Assembly (NCBI RefSeq): GCF_003344925.1
Contig: NZ_CP031188.1
Coordinates: 1,796,501 to 1,860,500, forward strand
Direction: 5' to 3'
From: Flavobacterium arcticum
GTDB taxonomy: Bacteria; Bacteroidota; Bacteroidia; Flavobacteriales; Flavobacteriaceae
DNA length: 64,000 bases
Positions 52,036 to 61,563 of this stretch are shown piece after piece (positions within the stretch are counted from its first letter, which is position 1; each line of letters starts with the position of its first letter). The notes beneath the pieces are model-generated. The model worked only from the letters and a program-made list of their open reading frames with translations. It had not been told where the DNA came from and searched no databases. Position numbers and translations under genes: made by a program.

Positions 52036-52332
52036 TGATTTTAATGTTTAACATACAGTCTTTTGTATGCTTGCATTCTTTTTTTGTCGATAACCTTGTG
52101 TAATAATCTTGTTTTTAGGTTGTTATGTGTTTTTGTTGAGCAGCGTCAAAGAGTGTTGTTTTTGGCTTATGTGGCATTTAAATAGTGAGTGTTTTACTAG
52201 GTGTATTATTGATGAATAATAAAGGCTTTTTTGCCCTTTTTATCGTGCTCTTAATTTTTTTTAATGCCTGCCTGTTAGCTATATAGCTTTGTTTTTAGAG
52301 GTGGTGGGAGGTGTGTGGTAAAACTTATTAAC
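52036..52332. other. Non-coding region upstream of the dcw operon
   Basis: About 300 nt with no open frame of note. It is AT-rich on the left and ends with a G/T-rich stretch on the plus strand (52300-52321, GGTGGTGGGAGGTG...) just before the MraZ repeats. I see no RNA gene or riboswitch fold here. Confidence 0.5.
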
Positions 52333-52362
52333 AAAGTGGGGTAAAGTGGAGAAAAGTGGTAA
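52333..52362 (+). promoter_or_regulatory. MraZ operator: three 10-bp direct repeats
   Basis: AAAGTGGGGT, AAAGTGGAGA and AAAGTGGTAA begin at 52333, 52343 and 52353, an exact 10-bp period. MraZ is known to bind arrays of TGGG/AAAGTG-type repeats spaced by one helical turn in front of its own gene. The array ends 8 nt before the TATATTTG element, so bound MraZ would block the promoter. Confidence 0.82.
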
Positions 52363-52370
52363 ATAATGTA

Positions 52371-52378
52371 TATATTTG
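52371..52378 (+). promoter_or_regulatory. dcw operon promoter -7 element
   Basis: TATATTTG lies 27 nt before the mraZ TTG start and directly after the MraZ repeats. No TTG is found at the -33 position, which falls inside the third/second repeat. Confidence 0.6.
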
Positions 52379-52405
52379 CTTTATAATCAAGATAAATCTA
52401 ACTGC

Positions 52406-52879
52406 TTGAATACCATTGTAGGAACATACGAATGTAAGGTAGATGCGAAGGGAAGGCTGATGATGCCTGCTCCTTTGCGCAAGCAATTAGCTGTGGGTAT
52501 TGATGATGGTTTTGTTTTAAAGCGTTCGGTTTTTCAGTCTTGTTTAGAGTTGTATCCGATGGCGGAGTGGGAGAAAATGATGCAAAAAATCAACAAACTT
52601 AATCGTTTTGTTAAAAAGAACAATGATTTTATAAGGCGATTTACTGCGGGTGTAAAAATCATAGAAGTTGATGCTGCTGGTAGATTACTGATACCGAAAG
52701 ACCTTGTGGTTTTTGCGGGTATTGATAAAGAAATTGTGTTGTCTTCTGCGGTGAATATCGTGGAGATTTGGGATAAAGAAAAATACGAACAGTCTATTGA
52801 TGATTCAGTGGTTGATTTTGCAGATCTGGCTGAAGAAGTGATGGGGAATATAAATGATGATGAAAATGGAATATCATAA
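52406..52879 (+). CDS. mraZ: Transcriptional regulator MraZ
   Basis: The start is set at TTG 52406, giving MNTIVGTYECKVDAKGRLMM and 157 residues, the normal N-terminus; the open frame runs back to a TTG at 52376 that is part of the promoter element. It has two AbrB-like SpoVT domains, each with a D-x-K/A-G-R motif (KVDAKGRLMMP and EVDAAGRLLIP). It is a ring-forming DNA-binding protein that autoregulates the division cluster. Three AAAGTGG repeats sit immediately upstream. It overlaps rsmH by up to 26 nt. Confidence 0.94.
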   Translation: MNTIVGTYECKVDAKGRLMMPAPLRKQLAVGIDDGFVLKRSVFQSCLELYPMAEWEKMMQKINKLNRFVKKNNDFIRRFTAGVKIIEVDAAGRLLIPKDLVVFAGIDKEIVLSSAVNIVEIWDKEKYEQSIDDSVVDFADLAEEVMGNINDDENGIS

Positions 52880-53762
52880 TCCTGTTTTATTAAAAGAAAC
52901 TGTAGGTGGGCTTGCAATAAAGCCTGATGGTGTGTATGTAGATGTGACCTTTGGGGGTGGTGGGCATTCGCGAGAAATAATGAAACATTTGGGGACGAAA
53001 GGAAAGCTATTTGCCTTTGACCAAGATGAGGATGCTCAGGCTAACGTGATAGATGATGAGCGATTTGTATTAATACCTGAGAATTTTAGATTTTTAAAAA
53101 GGTATTTACGATTTCATGGTGTAAAAGCAGTTGATGGTATACTGGGAGACCTTGGTGTTTCGTCGCATCAATTTGATGTTGCAGAGCGTGGTTTCTCTAC
53201 TCGATTTGAGGCGGAGTTAGATATGCGTATGAGTAAGAAAAATGATGTGAGCGCCTATAGTGTGATTAATGAATATGAAGAAGCGCAGTTGAAAAAAATG
53301 TTTTTTGATTACGGAGAGCTTAAAAATGCAGGTGCAATAGCAAATACTATTGTTACCGCAAGAGCGGAGAAAGAAATTAGAAATTCTGAAGAGTTAAAAT
53401 CAGTATTGAGTCGTTTTCTTCCAGCGCATAGGAGTAACAAGATATTAGCACAAATGTATCAGGCTATTCGTATAGAGGTGAACCAAGAAATAGATGCGCT
53501 GAAAGAATTTTTGTTACAGTCGTTAGATGTGCTAAAGCCTGGAGGTAGGCTTAGTGTTATATCATACCACTCTTTAGAGGATAGGTTGGTAAAACGCTAT
53601 ATGCGTAACGGTATGTTTGAAGGAGAGCCCGAACGTGATTTGTATGGCAACTTTGAGGTACCGTTTAAAAGTATAGAGAAACTTATTATGCCTACAGATG
53701 AGGAAATAGCGATAAATAACAGAGCGAGAAGCGCAAGACTAAGAGTGGCAGAAAAAAAATAG
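52854..53762 (+). CDS. rsmH: 16S rRNA (cytosine1402-N4)-methyltransferase RsmH
   Basis: A 302-residue enzyme. Several ATGs are possible (52854, 52857, 52860, 52866); 52866 (MEYHNPVLLKE) is the most family-like, but the longer form cannot be excluded. Motifs are VYVDVTFGGGGHS, FAFDQDEDAQ, LGDLGVSSHQFD, RGFSTRFEAELDMRM and SYHSLEDRLVK. It methylates C1402 of 16S rRNA. It is the second gene of the dcw operon and is followed after 2 nt by ftsL. Confidence 0.96.
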   Translation: MMMKMEYHNPVLLKETVGGLAIKPDGVYVDVTFGGGGHSREIMKHLGTKGKLFAFDQDEDAQANVIDDERFVLIPENFRFLKRYLRFHGVKAVDGILGDLGVSSHQFDVAERGFSTRFEAELDMRMSKKNDVSAYSVINEYEEAQLKKMFFDYGELKNAGAIANTIVTARAEKEIRNSEELKSVLSRFLPAHRSNKILAQMYQAIRIEVNQEIDALKEFLLQSLDVLKPGGRLSVISYHSLEDRLVKRYMRNGMFEGEPERDLYGNFEVPFKSIEKLIMPTDEEIAINNRARSARLRVAEKK

Positions 53763-53764
53763 TT

Positions 53765-54112
53765 ATGAAGGGTGGAGTTTACGGTTTATTAAAAGCAAAA
53801 TATCTAGTAGATGAAGGCTCAATGAAAAACTGGGGCTTCATTGTGTTTTTGGTTCTTATAGCCATGCTTATGATAGCTAATGCTCATAATTATGAGCAGA
53901 AAATACACCGTATTGAAGCATTAAAAAACGAGGTAAAAGTACTTCGTTCAGAATTTGTAGACAGACGTTCTGAATTAATGGAACTTAAAATGGAATCGAC
54001 TGTGGCGCGAAAGATGGAGCAAAGAGAAATATACCCATCATCGGTACCGCCCAAAAAAATAAAAGTAGTAAAAGAGGAACAGAAAAGTACACTTAGTAAG
54101 TTATGGGAGTAG
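53765..54112 (+). CDS. ftsL: FtsL-like cell division protein
   Basis: A 115-residue bitopic protein. A short cytoplasmic N-terminus precedes a membrane helix (about 22-40, WGFIVFLVLIAMLMIANAH) and a periplasmic coiled-coil segment (about 44-80: KIHRIEALKNEVKVLRSEFV). Sequence identity to E. coli FtsL is very low, as usual; the call rests on size, topology and position between rsmH and ftsI. It should act with FtsB/FtsQ to activate FtsWI at the septum. The ftsI start overlaps it by 10 nt. Confidence 0.85.
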   Translation: MKGGVYGLLKAKYLVDEGSMKNWGFIVFLVLIAMLMIANAHNYEQKIHRIEALKNEVKVLRSEFVDRRSELMELKMESTVARKMEQREIYPSSVPPKKIKVVKEEQKSTLSKLWE

Positions 54113-56103
54113 ATGATAAAAAAATATCATACAGGATATACTTGGTAGCCTTCGCAATTTTTGTGATGGCTATACTTGTTGCTGTAAAACTCACCAACAT
54201 ACAATGGGTAGAGGGCGATTACTATCGTCAGCTTGCTCGTGAGCGTACTGTGCGCAACTTTACTATACCTGCTAATAGAGGTAATGTGTATTCGGCAGAT
54301 GGTAGTTTGCTTGCTACTTCTATTCCTAATTACACTATTCGTTTTGATGCGCTTGCACCAAAGAAAGAAAATTTTGAAGAGTACCTTCCTGCTCTTACCG
54401 ATTCACTTTCGGTAATGTTGGGTAAGCCTTCATTATACTATTATAATAGATTAACTAAAGCACGTAATACTAAAAATAGATACCTGCTTATTACAAAAGG
54501 ATTAAGCTATACTGAGTATATACGTATTAAAAGTTTTCCGCTGTTTGAGTTAGGTGCTTATAAAGGCGGAATAATTACAGAACAAAAAACAATAAGAGAG
54601 CACCCAATAGGTAAAATTGCCGAGCGTACCATAGGGTATGAGAGGTTAAGCTATTCGGGAGAAAACCTAGAGGTAGGTATAGAGGGAGCTTTTGCACAGT
54701 ATCTTAATGGTACAAATGGCAAGCGCATGATGCAAAAAATATCTAAAAACCAATGGAAGCCTATAAGTGATGATAACGAAATAGAACCTGTAGATGGTTG
54801 TGATATAATATCTACTATAGATGTGTATATACAAGATATTGCACATCACGCCTTATTGAAGCAGTTAGAGTATTATGAAGCCGATCATGGTTGTGTAGTG
54901 GTTATGGAAACCAAAACAGGGTATGTAAAAGCGATATCTAATCTTGGTCGTGCTAAAGATAGTTCGTATTACGAAACGGTAAACTATGCAGTAGGTGAGT
55001 CGCAAGAGCCAGGTTCAACATTTAAACTTGCAGGGCTTATTGCTTTATTAGAAGATAAAAAAGTTGATACCAGCGAGGTGTATGATACACATGATGGAGA
55101 GGTACTATATTTTAATCGTAAGATACGAGATTCTAAAAGAGGTGGTTATGGTAAAATATCTTTAGCACGTGGTTTCGAGGTGTCGTCTAATACGGTATTA
55201 GTACAGGCAGTTTATGATAGTTATAAAGATAATCCAAAAGAGTTTTTAAGTCATATTAGCAATTTTGGTTTAGATAAACCTTTAGGGGTTTCTATAATAG
55301 GAGAGGGTAAACCGTATATACCAAACCCTGATGATAAAAGATGGTCAAAGCTTTCCTTACCATGGATGGGCTTTGGTTACGGAGTTTCGATGACGCCATT
55401 ACAAACATTAGCATTTTATAATGCTGTAGCAAATGATGGTGAGTTAGTGCGCCCCCTATTTGTAAAGGACATTAAAGAGTGGAATAAAACCATAAAGCAC
55501 TTTGATAAAGAGGTAATAAACCCAAAAATATGCTCGCAGGAAACAATAGATAAAGTAAAAGATGTGCTGGCAAACGTGGTAAAACGCGGAACAGGTGCAA
55601 AATTATATTCGCCTAACTTTTCAATGGCAGGTAAAACGGGTACAGCACAGGTTAATTATGGTAGAGGTAAAGGCGATAATATGTATTATTCATCATCATT
55701 TGTAGGTTATTTTCCTGCCGATGAACCTCGGTATTCTTGTATAGTAGTTATACATAAGCCTAGTATTAGAAAAGGATATTATGGTGCCGATGTATCGGGA
55801 CCTGTATTTAAAAGAATAGCCCAAAAGATATTTACAGATGTGCCGTCTACCAACCAGATAAAAAAGCTAGACAAAGAAATAGAAGCACAAGAGCAATTAT
55901 ATGCTTCTTATTACGAAAAGGCTCAAAACACAGAAGACGTTATGCCTAACCTTGCAGGGATGAGTGGTATGGATGCCGTTGCCTTATTAGGTAATATGGG
56001 AGTTAATGTGCAAGTAACAGGTATGGGTAAGGTAAAAAAACAATCTGTAAGGTCAGGAGAGCCACTTAGAAAAGGTCAAACTATAGTGCTGAATTTATTA
56101 TGA
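54103..56103 (+). CDS. ftsI: Division transpeptidase FtsI (PBP3-type) with PASTA
   Basis: A 666-residue class B penicillin-binding protein. The membrane anchor is at about 10-30, followed by the dimerisation domain (about 50-240). The transpeptidase domain carries Ser305-x-x-Lys308 (GSTFK), Ser361-Ser-Asn363 (SSN) and Lys511-Thr-Gly (KTGTAQ). A single C-terminal PASTA domain (about 605-666: VMPNLAGMSGMDAV) follows; E. coli FtsI lacks one, but it is common in Bacteroidota. It cross-links septal peptidoglycan together with FtsW. It overlaps ftsL by 10 nt and murE by 4 nt. Confidence 0.94.
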   Translation: MGVDDKKISYRIYLVAFAIFVMAILVAVKLTNIQWVEGDYYRQLARERTVRNFTIPANRGNVYSADGSLLATSIPNYTIRFDALAPKKENFEEYLPALTDSLSVMLGKPSLYYYNRLTKARNTKNRYLLITKGLSYTEYIRIKSFPLFELGAYKGGIITEQKTIREHPIGKIAERTIGYERLSYSGENLEVGIEGAFAQYLNGTNGKRMMQKISKNQWKPISDDNEIEPVDGCDIISTIDVYIQDIAHHALLKQLEYYEADHGCVVVMETKTGYVKAISNLGRAKDSSYYETVNYAVGESQEPGSTFKLAGLIALLEDKKVDTSEVYDTHDGEVLYFNRKIRDSKRGGYGKISLARGFEVSSNTVLVQAVYDSYKDNPKEFLSHISNFGLDKPLGVSIIGEGKPYIPNPDDKRWSKLSLPWMGFGYGVSMTPLQTLAFYNAVANDGELVRPLFVKDIKEWNKTIKHFDKEVINPKICSQETIDKVKDVLANVVKRGTGAKLYSPNFSMAGKTGTAQVNYGRGKGDNMYYSSSFVGYFPADEPRYSCIVVIHKPSIRKGYYGADVSGPVFKRIAQKIFTDVPSTNQIKKLDKEIEAQEQLYASYYEKAQNTEDVMPNLAGMSGMDAVALLGNMGVNVQVTGMGKVKKQSVRSGEPLRKGQTIVLNLL

Positions 56104-57563
56104 TGGTATTAAAAGACATATTATATAAAACTGCTATCGAAGCCGTAAAAGGCACTACCGATGTAATGGTTAATGCCATAACTTTTGATTCTAGAACGGT
56201 ATCATTTGGAGATGCTTTCGTGGCTATAGTAGGGACACAGTCTAACGGGCATGATTATATAGAAAAAGCAATAAGCCTAGGTGCTGTTGCCATCGTGTGC
56301 GAAACATTACCTGAAAACGAAGTTGAAGGGGTTACGTATGTAAGAGTTAAGAACTCAAAAGAAGCATTAGCATTTATGGCTTCTAACTATTATGATACGC
56401 CATCTAAAAACTTAAAGCTAGTAGGGGTAACGGGAACTAATGGTAAAACTACCATAGCTTCGTTACTATATCAGTTATTTAAAAATGCAGGCTATAAAAC
56501 AGGTTTATTATCTACTGTTAAAATAATGGTGGGTGATACTGAATATAAAGCCACACACACCACCCCCGATTCGCTTACTATAAACAAGTATTTGAAAGAA
56601 ATGACAGATGTGGGTGTAGAGTACTGTTTTATGGAAGTGAGTTCGCACGGCATACATCAAAGCAGGACAGCAGGGTTGCACTTTGTGGGCGGAATATTTA
56701 CAAATCTTTCGCACGATCATTTAGACTATCATAACAGTTTTGCAGAGTATAGAGATGTAAAGAAGCGATTTTTTGATGAGTTACCTACTACTGCTTTTGC
56801 ATTGATTAATGGTGATGACAAGAACGGTATGGTGATGTTGCAAAACACAAAAGCAAAAAAGTTAACCTATGCATTAAAAACCTATGCCGATTATAAGGCT
56901 CAGATATTAGAAAACCAACTATCAGGGTTGTTGTTAAAAATAAACGAGCAGGAAGTGTGGGTAAAGCTTATAGGTACATTTAATGCCTATAACCTGTTAG
57001 CAATATATGGTGCTGCGGTAAACTTAGGCTTAGAAAGTCAAGAAGTATTACGGTTAATGAGTGAGCTAGAAAGTGTTTCAGGACGTTTTCAATTTATTGT
57101 TTCAGAAAACAAAGTAACAGCCATAGTCGATTATGCTCACACACCCGATGCGTTAGAAAATGTATTAAAAACTATAGATGCTATACGTACTAGAAATGAA
57201 CAACTTATTACGGTAGTAGGTTGCGGGGGTAATAGAGATACAACCAAACGCCCTATTATGGCGCATGTAGCATCGTCTATGAGTGATAAGGTGATTTTTA
57301 CATCAGACAATCCTAGAAATGAAGTGCCTGAGACGATTATAGAAGATATGGAAAAAGGGGTAGAACCTCAAAATTATAAAAAAACAATAGCAGTTGTAGA
57401 TAGGAAACAAGCTATAAAAACAGCCTGTCAACTGGCAAGCCCTAATGATATTATACTCATTGCAGGTAAAGGGCATGAAACCTATCAAGAGATTAAAGGT
57501 ATCCGCAATCATTTTGATGATATGGAAACTGTAACAGAGCTATTAGCACAACTAAACAAATAA
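56100..57563 (+). CDS. murE: UDP-MurNAc-L-Ala-D-Glu ligase MurE
   Basis: A 487-residue Mur ligase. The ATP-binding P-loop is [16 protein letters not shown] and a central motif is [12 protein letters not shown]. The adjacent [10 protein letters not shown] and [14 protein letters not shown] are MurE-typical. The late [12 protein letters not shown] and the DNPRNE motif bind the third amino acid; DNPR is the signature of meso-diaminopimelate addition. It starts inside the ftsI stop codon (4-nt overlap; a second ATG 3 nt later is also possible). It is followed by mraY after 4 nt. Confidence 0.96.
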   Translation: MMVLKDILYKTAIEAVKGTTDVMVNAITFDSRTVSFGDAFVAIVGTQSNGHDYIEKAISLGAVAIVCETLPENEVEGVTYVRVKNSKEALAFMASNYYDTPSKNLKLVGVTGTNGKTTIASLLYQLFKNAGYKTGLLSTVKIMVGDTEYKATHTTPDSLTINKYLKEMTDVGVEYCFMEVSSHGIHQSRTAGLHFVGGIFTNLSHDHLDYHNSFAEYRDVKKRFFDELPTTAFALINGDDKNGMVMLQNTKAKKLTYALKTYADYKAQILENQLSGLLLKINEQEVWVKLIGTFNAYNLLAIYGAAVNLGLESQEVLRLMSELESVSGRFQFIVSENKVTAIVDYAHTPDALENVLKTIDAIRTRNEQLITVVGCGGNRDTTKRPIMAHVASSMSDKVIFTSDNPRNEVPETIIEDMEKGVEPQNYKKTIAVVDRKQAIKTACQLASPNDIILIAGKGHETYQEIKGIRNHFDDMETVTELLAQLNK

Positions 57564-57567
57564 GCGT

Positions 57568-58797
57568 ATGCTATACTATTTATTTGAATACTTAGACAAA
57601 CAATTAGATATTCCAGGGGCGGGTGTTTTTCAATACATTACGTTTCGTTCGGGTATGGCGGTTATACTATCGTTGCTAATTTCTACTGTTTTTGGTAAAA
57701 AAATAATCAACTTTTTACGCAGACAACAAATAGGTGAAACTGTAAGAGATTTGGGTCTTGACGGGCAAACACAAAAAGCAGGTACACCCACTATGGGAGG
57801 GCTTATTATTATAGTAGCTACGCTTATACCAGTACTATTGCTCGCTAAGCTAGATAATATATATGTAATGCTACTTATTGTTACCACACTATGGATGGGA
57901 ACAATAGGTTTTATAGACGATTATATAAAAATATTTAAAAAAGATAAAGAAGGGCTTAAAGGGAAGTTTAAGGTTATTGGTCAAGTAGGTCTAGGGCTTA
58001 TAGTAGGCTATGTGCTTTATTTTCACCCAGGTGTTACAGTGCGTACAGATACCTCTAAAGTAGATATTTATGCTGCAACAGAACAAACTACTTTTTCGTC
58101 AATGCCAACAGAAGAAAAATCTACCGCCACAACTATTCCGTTCTTTAAAGATAATGAGTTTGATTATGCCGAGCTGCTTTCATGGGCGGGCGATAATTAT
58201 AAAGATTTTGCATGGCTAATATTCATACCTGTTGTAATATTCATTATAACAGCAGTATCTAACGGTGCTAACCTTACAGATGGTATAGATGGGCTCGCAG
58301 CAGGAACATCTGCAATAGCAGTACTCACGCTGGGTATATTCGCCTTTGTCTCGGGTAATATTATATTCTCTAATTATTTGAATATAATGTATATACCTAA
58401 CTCGGGAGAAATGACGGTCTATATATCGGCTTTTGTAGGGGCACTAGTAGGGTTTCTTTGGTATAACACCTATCCCGCATCGGTTTTTATGGGCGATACA
58501 GGTAGTCTTACCATAGGTGGTATAATAGCAGTACTGGCAATAGCAGTACGAAAAGAATTGCTTATTCCAATATTATGTGGAGTATTCCTAGCAGAGAATT
58601 TATCGGTAGTACTACAGGTAAGTTATTTTAAATATACAAGGAAAAAATTTGGTGAAGGGCGACGGATTTTCTTGATGGCGCCTTTGCATCACCATTACCA
58701 AAAGAAGGGGTATCACGAAAGCAAAATTGTTACCCGTTTTTGGATTATAGCCATAATGCTAGCCATATTTTCGCTAGTGTCATTAAAACTAAGATAG
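57568..58797 (+). CDS. mraY: Phospho-MurNAc-pentapeptide transferase MraY
   Basis: A 409-residue polytopic enzyme with about ten membrane helices. Catalytic motifs are [34 protein letters not shown] and [11 protein letters not shown]. It makes lipid I on the inner face of the membrane. It is about 45 residues longer than the E. coli enzyme owing to an acidic periplasmic insert (about 155-205: [13 protein letters not shown]...[13 protein letters not shown]), typical of Bacteroidota. No murF lies between murE and mraY, unlike the classical dcw order. murD follows after 1 nt. Confidence 0.96.
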   Translation: MLYYLFEYLDKQLDIPGAGVFQYITFRSGMAVILSLLISTVFGKKIINFLRRQQIGETVRDLGLDGQTQKAGTPTMGGLIIIVATLIPVLLLAKLDNIYVMLLIVTTLWMGTIGFIDDYIKIFKKDKEGLKGKFKVIGQVGLGLIVGYVLYFHPGVTVRTDTSKVDIYAATEQTTFSSMPTEEKSTATTIPFFKDNEFDYAELLSWAGDNYKDFAWLIFIPVVIFIITAVSNGANLTDGIDGLAAGTSAIAVLTLGIFAFVSGNIIFSNYLNIMYIPNSGEMTVYISAFVGALVGFLWYNTYPASVFMGDTGSLTIGGIIAVLAIAVRKELLIPILCGVFLAENLSVVLQVSYFKYTRKKFGEGRRIFLMAPLHHHYQKKGYHESKIVTRFWIIAIMLAIFSLVSLKLR

Positions 58798-58798
58798 T

Positions 58799-60136
58799 AT
58801 GGCAAAACGACTGGTAGTACTAGGAGGCGGAGAAAGCGGTGTGGGTACTGCGATACTCGGTAAGAAAAAAGGATATGAAGTTTTTGTATCTGATTTTGGA
58901 AAGATAAAAGAAAGTTATAAAGAAGTTCTTGCACTTAATAAACTAGACTGGGAAGAAGGAAAGCATACCGAGGCACTGATATTAAATGCTAATGTAGTGA
59001 TGAAAAGCCCAGGCATACCAGATAAGTCACCTATAGTAAAGTTGTTAGAAGAGAAGGGTGTACCTGTAATTTCTGAAATAGAATTTGCAGCTCAATTTAC
59101 AACAGCAACAACTATAGGTATTACAGGTAGTAACGGTAAAACGACGACCACCATGTTAACGTACCATGTGCTAAAACAAGCTGGGTTAAACGTAGGACTA
59201 GCAGGTAATATAGGTAAGAGTTTTGCTTGGCAAGTTGCCGATGATAAGCATGATGCTTATGTGTTAGAGTTGAGCAGTTTTCAATTAGATGGTATTGTCA
59301 ATTATAAGCCACATATAGCGGTAATAACAAATATAAGTCCTGATCATCTTGACCGATATGAATATAATTATGAATTGTATATCGCGGCAAAATTCAGGAT
59401 AACAAAGAACCAGACAGAAGATGATTATTTGATATATGATGCCGATGATGAAGCAATAACAAAGTGGTTAAAACAAAATACAGTTAAAGCAAAAAAAATA
59501 CCCTTTTCGCTTTCGGGCAACAATAAAGAAGGGGTATATATAGAACAGAATACAATTTTAAGCAATATAAACGAGGAGGAATTTAAGATGCCAATAAACG
59601 AATTATCATTAGAAGGAAATCATAACGTAAAGAATGCTATGGCAACATCTGCAATTGCAAAACTTATGCGTGTCAGGAAACAAACCATAAGGGAAAGTCT
59701 TTCTGATTTTCAGGGTGTAGAGCACCGTTTAGAAAAAGTGCTTAAAATACAAAATGTACAATACATAAATGATAGTAAAGCAACAAATACAAATGCTACG
59801 TTTTTTGCGCTAGACAGTATGACAACTCCTACTGTATGGATTGTAGGTGGTGTAGATAAAGGTAACGACTATGACGAATTAATGCAGTTGGTTAATGAAA
59901 AGGTAAAAGCAATAATATGCCTTGGGGTAGATAACCAAAAAATAATTAATGCATTTGGCAATGTGGTAGATGTAATGGTAGAAACTACAAGTATGAGCGA
60001 GGCAGTGAAAATTGCTCAAAAGATTGCCGAAAAAGGCGATACAGTATTGTTATCGCCAGCATGTGCAAGTTTTGACTTGTTTGAAAATTATGAAGATAGA
60101 GGCAGACAGTTTAAAGCTGCTGTACAAAACTTATAA
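58799..60136 (+). CDS. murD: UDP-MurNAc-L-Ala ligase MurD
   Basis: A 445-residue Mur ligase that adds D-glutamate. The N-terminal UDP-binding Rossmann-like domain (VVLGGGESGVGTAILGKKKG) is followed by the P-loop ITGSNGKTTTTMLTY and LSSFQLDGI. NISPDHLDRY and the substrate-binding SKATNTNAT and LSPACASFDLFENYEDRG motifs are also present, all MurD-specific. It starts 1 nt after mraY. It is followed by an 81-nt gap that contains a dispersed repeat, the largest gap in this operon. Confidence 0.96.
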   Translation: MAKRLVVLGGGESGVGTAILGKKKGYEVFVSDFGKIKESYKEVLALNKLDWEEGKHTEALILNANVVMKSPGIPDKSPIVKLLEEKGVPVISEIEFAAQFTTATTIGITGSNGKTTTTMLTYHVLKQAGLNVGLAGNIGKSFAWQVADDKHDAYVLELSSFQLDGIVNYKPHIAVITNISPDHLDRYEYNYELYIAAKFRITKNQTEDDYLIYDADDEAITKWLKQNTVKAKKIPFSLSGNNKEGVYIEQNTILSNINEEEFKMPINELSLEGNHNVKNAMATSAIAKLMRVRKQTIRESLSDFQGVEHRLEKVLKIQNVQYINDSKATNTNATFFALDSMTTPTVWIVGGVDKGNDYDELMQLVNEKVKAIICLGVDNQKIINAFGNVVDVMVETTSMSEAVKIAQKIAEKGDTVLLSPACASFDLFENYEDRGRQFKAAVQNL

Positions 60137-60141
60137 GTACC

Positions 60142-60171
60142 GTCATTGCGAGTAGGTACGACGAAGCAATC
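60142..60171 (+). repeat. Dispersed REP-like repeat, copy 2
   Basis: GTCATTGCGAG (60142-60152), a 9-bp spacer, then CGAAGCAATC (60162-60171). The same half-sites occur inverted at 3705-3729. It lies inside the dcw operon between murD and ftsW. Confidence 0.65.
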
Positions 60172-60217
60172 GGTAAAGATAGCTTTACTATACAATAAGC
60201 GATAAGCTAAAGTTAAA

Positions 60218-61528
60218 ATGAAAGAATTAATCAATAACTTAAAGGGAGATAAAGGGATCTGGTCGTTTGTAATGCTACTAGCTCTTATATCGTTCATGCC
60301 TGTTTTTAGCGCAAGTACTAATCTTGTGTACGTAATAGGCAAGGGCTCTACCATTGGTTATTTGGTTAAACACCTTGTTCATATATTTATTGGTTTTGCA
60401 TTAATATATTTTGTGCACAAAGTACCCTATCATTACTACAGGGCGTTGTCTAAAATAGCAATGCCTATAGTCGCTTTGTTACTGCTATTTACCTTCATGC
60501 AAGGTACAGTTATAGGCGGGGCAAATGCCAGCCGTTGGATAAAAGTTCCGTTTATAGGGGTAACCTTCCAAACATCGGCATTAGCTATGATAGTGCTCAT
60601 GGTATATGTAGCGCGTTACCTAGCTAAGATTGAAGATAAACCATTTACCTTCAAATCATCATTTTTTGAGCTATGGATTCCAGTATTTATAATACTAGCA
60701 TTAATATTACCAGCTAACTTTTCTACGGCAGCACTTATGTTTGCTATGGTATGTATGTTGGTTTTTGTTGGTAAATATCCTATGCGTTATTTGGCAATGA
60801 TAATAGGTATAGGGGTAACAGGGCTTACATTATTTGTACTGTTTGCTATAGCTTTTCCAAAAGCAATGCCTAATAGGGTAGATACTTGGATGAGCCGTAT
60901 AGAACGCTTTACTACCGATGTGCCCAATGAAGATGACTATCAAATAGAAAAAGCAAAAATAGCCATTGCTACAGGTCAAGTATATGGCTTAGGGCCCGGT
61001 AAAAGTGTACAGAAGAACTTTCTGCCACAGTCATCATCCGATTTTATATTTGCCATAATTGTAGAAGAATATGGTTTAGTAGGAGGTCTTGCGGTGTTAC
61101 TATTATACTTAATGCTCTTCTTTAGATTTTTAGTATCTGCACACAAAACAAATAGTCTGTTTGGTAAACTGCTCATAGTAGGACTTGGTTTCCCAATAAT
61201 ATTTCAGGCACTTATTAACATGGGTGTAGCCGTAGAGTTGTTGCCTGTAACAGGACAAACGCTGCCATTGATAAGTAGTGGAGGTAGCTCTATCTGGATG
61301 ACTTGTATCGCTATAGGAATCATTATAAGTGTAACGAAGAAAGAAGAAGAGGTTGCTCAAGAATTAGCCGAGAAAGAAGAGCGTGATGCAGCCTTGAAAC
61401 AAATAATAGATGAACATATACTGAGAGAAAAACAAGAAGAGGAAGCGCAAGCAACGGATGTTGAAGAACCATCTTACAGTATAAAAGATAAAGGTAAAAA
61501 CCCTATGAGTGCCGTAATGGGTAAGTAG
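60218..61528 (+). CDS. ftsW: Septal lipid II polymerase FtsW
   Basis: A 436-residue SEDS-family protein with about ten membrane helices. Family motifs are GGANASRWIKVPFIGVTFQ, ATGQVYGLGPGKS with QSSSDFIFAIIVEEYGL, and SSGGSSIWMTCIAIG. The glycosyltransferase acid of SEDS enzymes is expected in the first extracellular loops. A charged cytoplasmic C-terminal tail (about 370-436) is Lys/Glu rich. It polymerises septal glycan with FtsI. It lies 81 nt after murD and 35 nt before murG. Confidence 0.94.
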   Translation: MKELINNLKGDKGIWSFVMLLALISFMPVFSASTNLVYVIGKGSTIGYLVKHLVHIFIGFALIYFVHKVPYHYYRALSKIAMPIVALLLLFTFMQGTVIGGANASRWIKVPFIGVTFQTSALAMIVLMVYVARYLAKIEDKPFTFKSSFFELWIPVFIILALILPANFSTAALMFAMVCMLVFVGKYPMRYLAMIIGIGVTGLTLFVLFAIAFPKAMPNRVDTWMSRIERFTTDVPNEDDYQIEKAKIAIATGQVYGLGPGKSVQKNFLPQSSSDFIFAIIVEEYGLVGGLAVLLLYLMLFFRFLVSAHKTNSLFGKLLIVGLGFPIIFQALINMGVAVELLPVTGQTLPLISSGGSSIWMTCIAIGIIISVTKKEEEVAQELAEKEERDAALKQIIDEHILREKQEEEAQATDVEEPSYSIKDKGKNPMSAVMGK

Positions 61529-61563
61529 GTTTTGGTAAATATATAATAGAAGAAGAATAGAAA

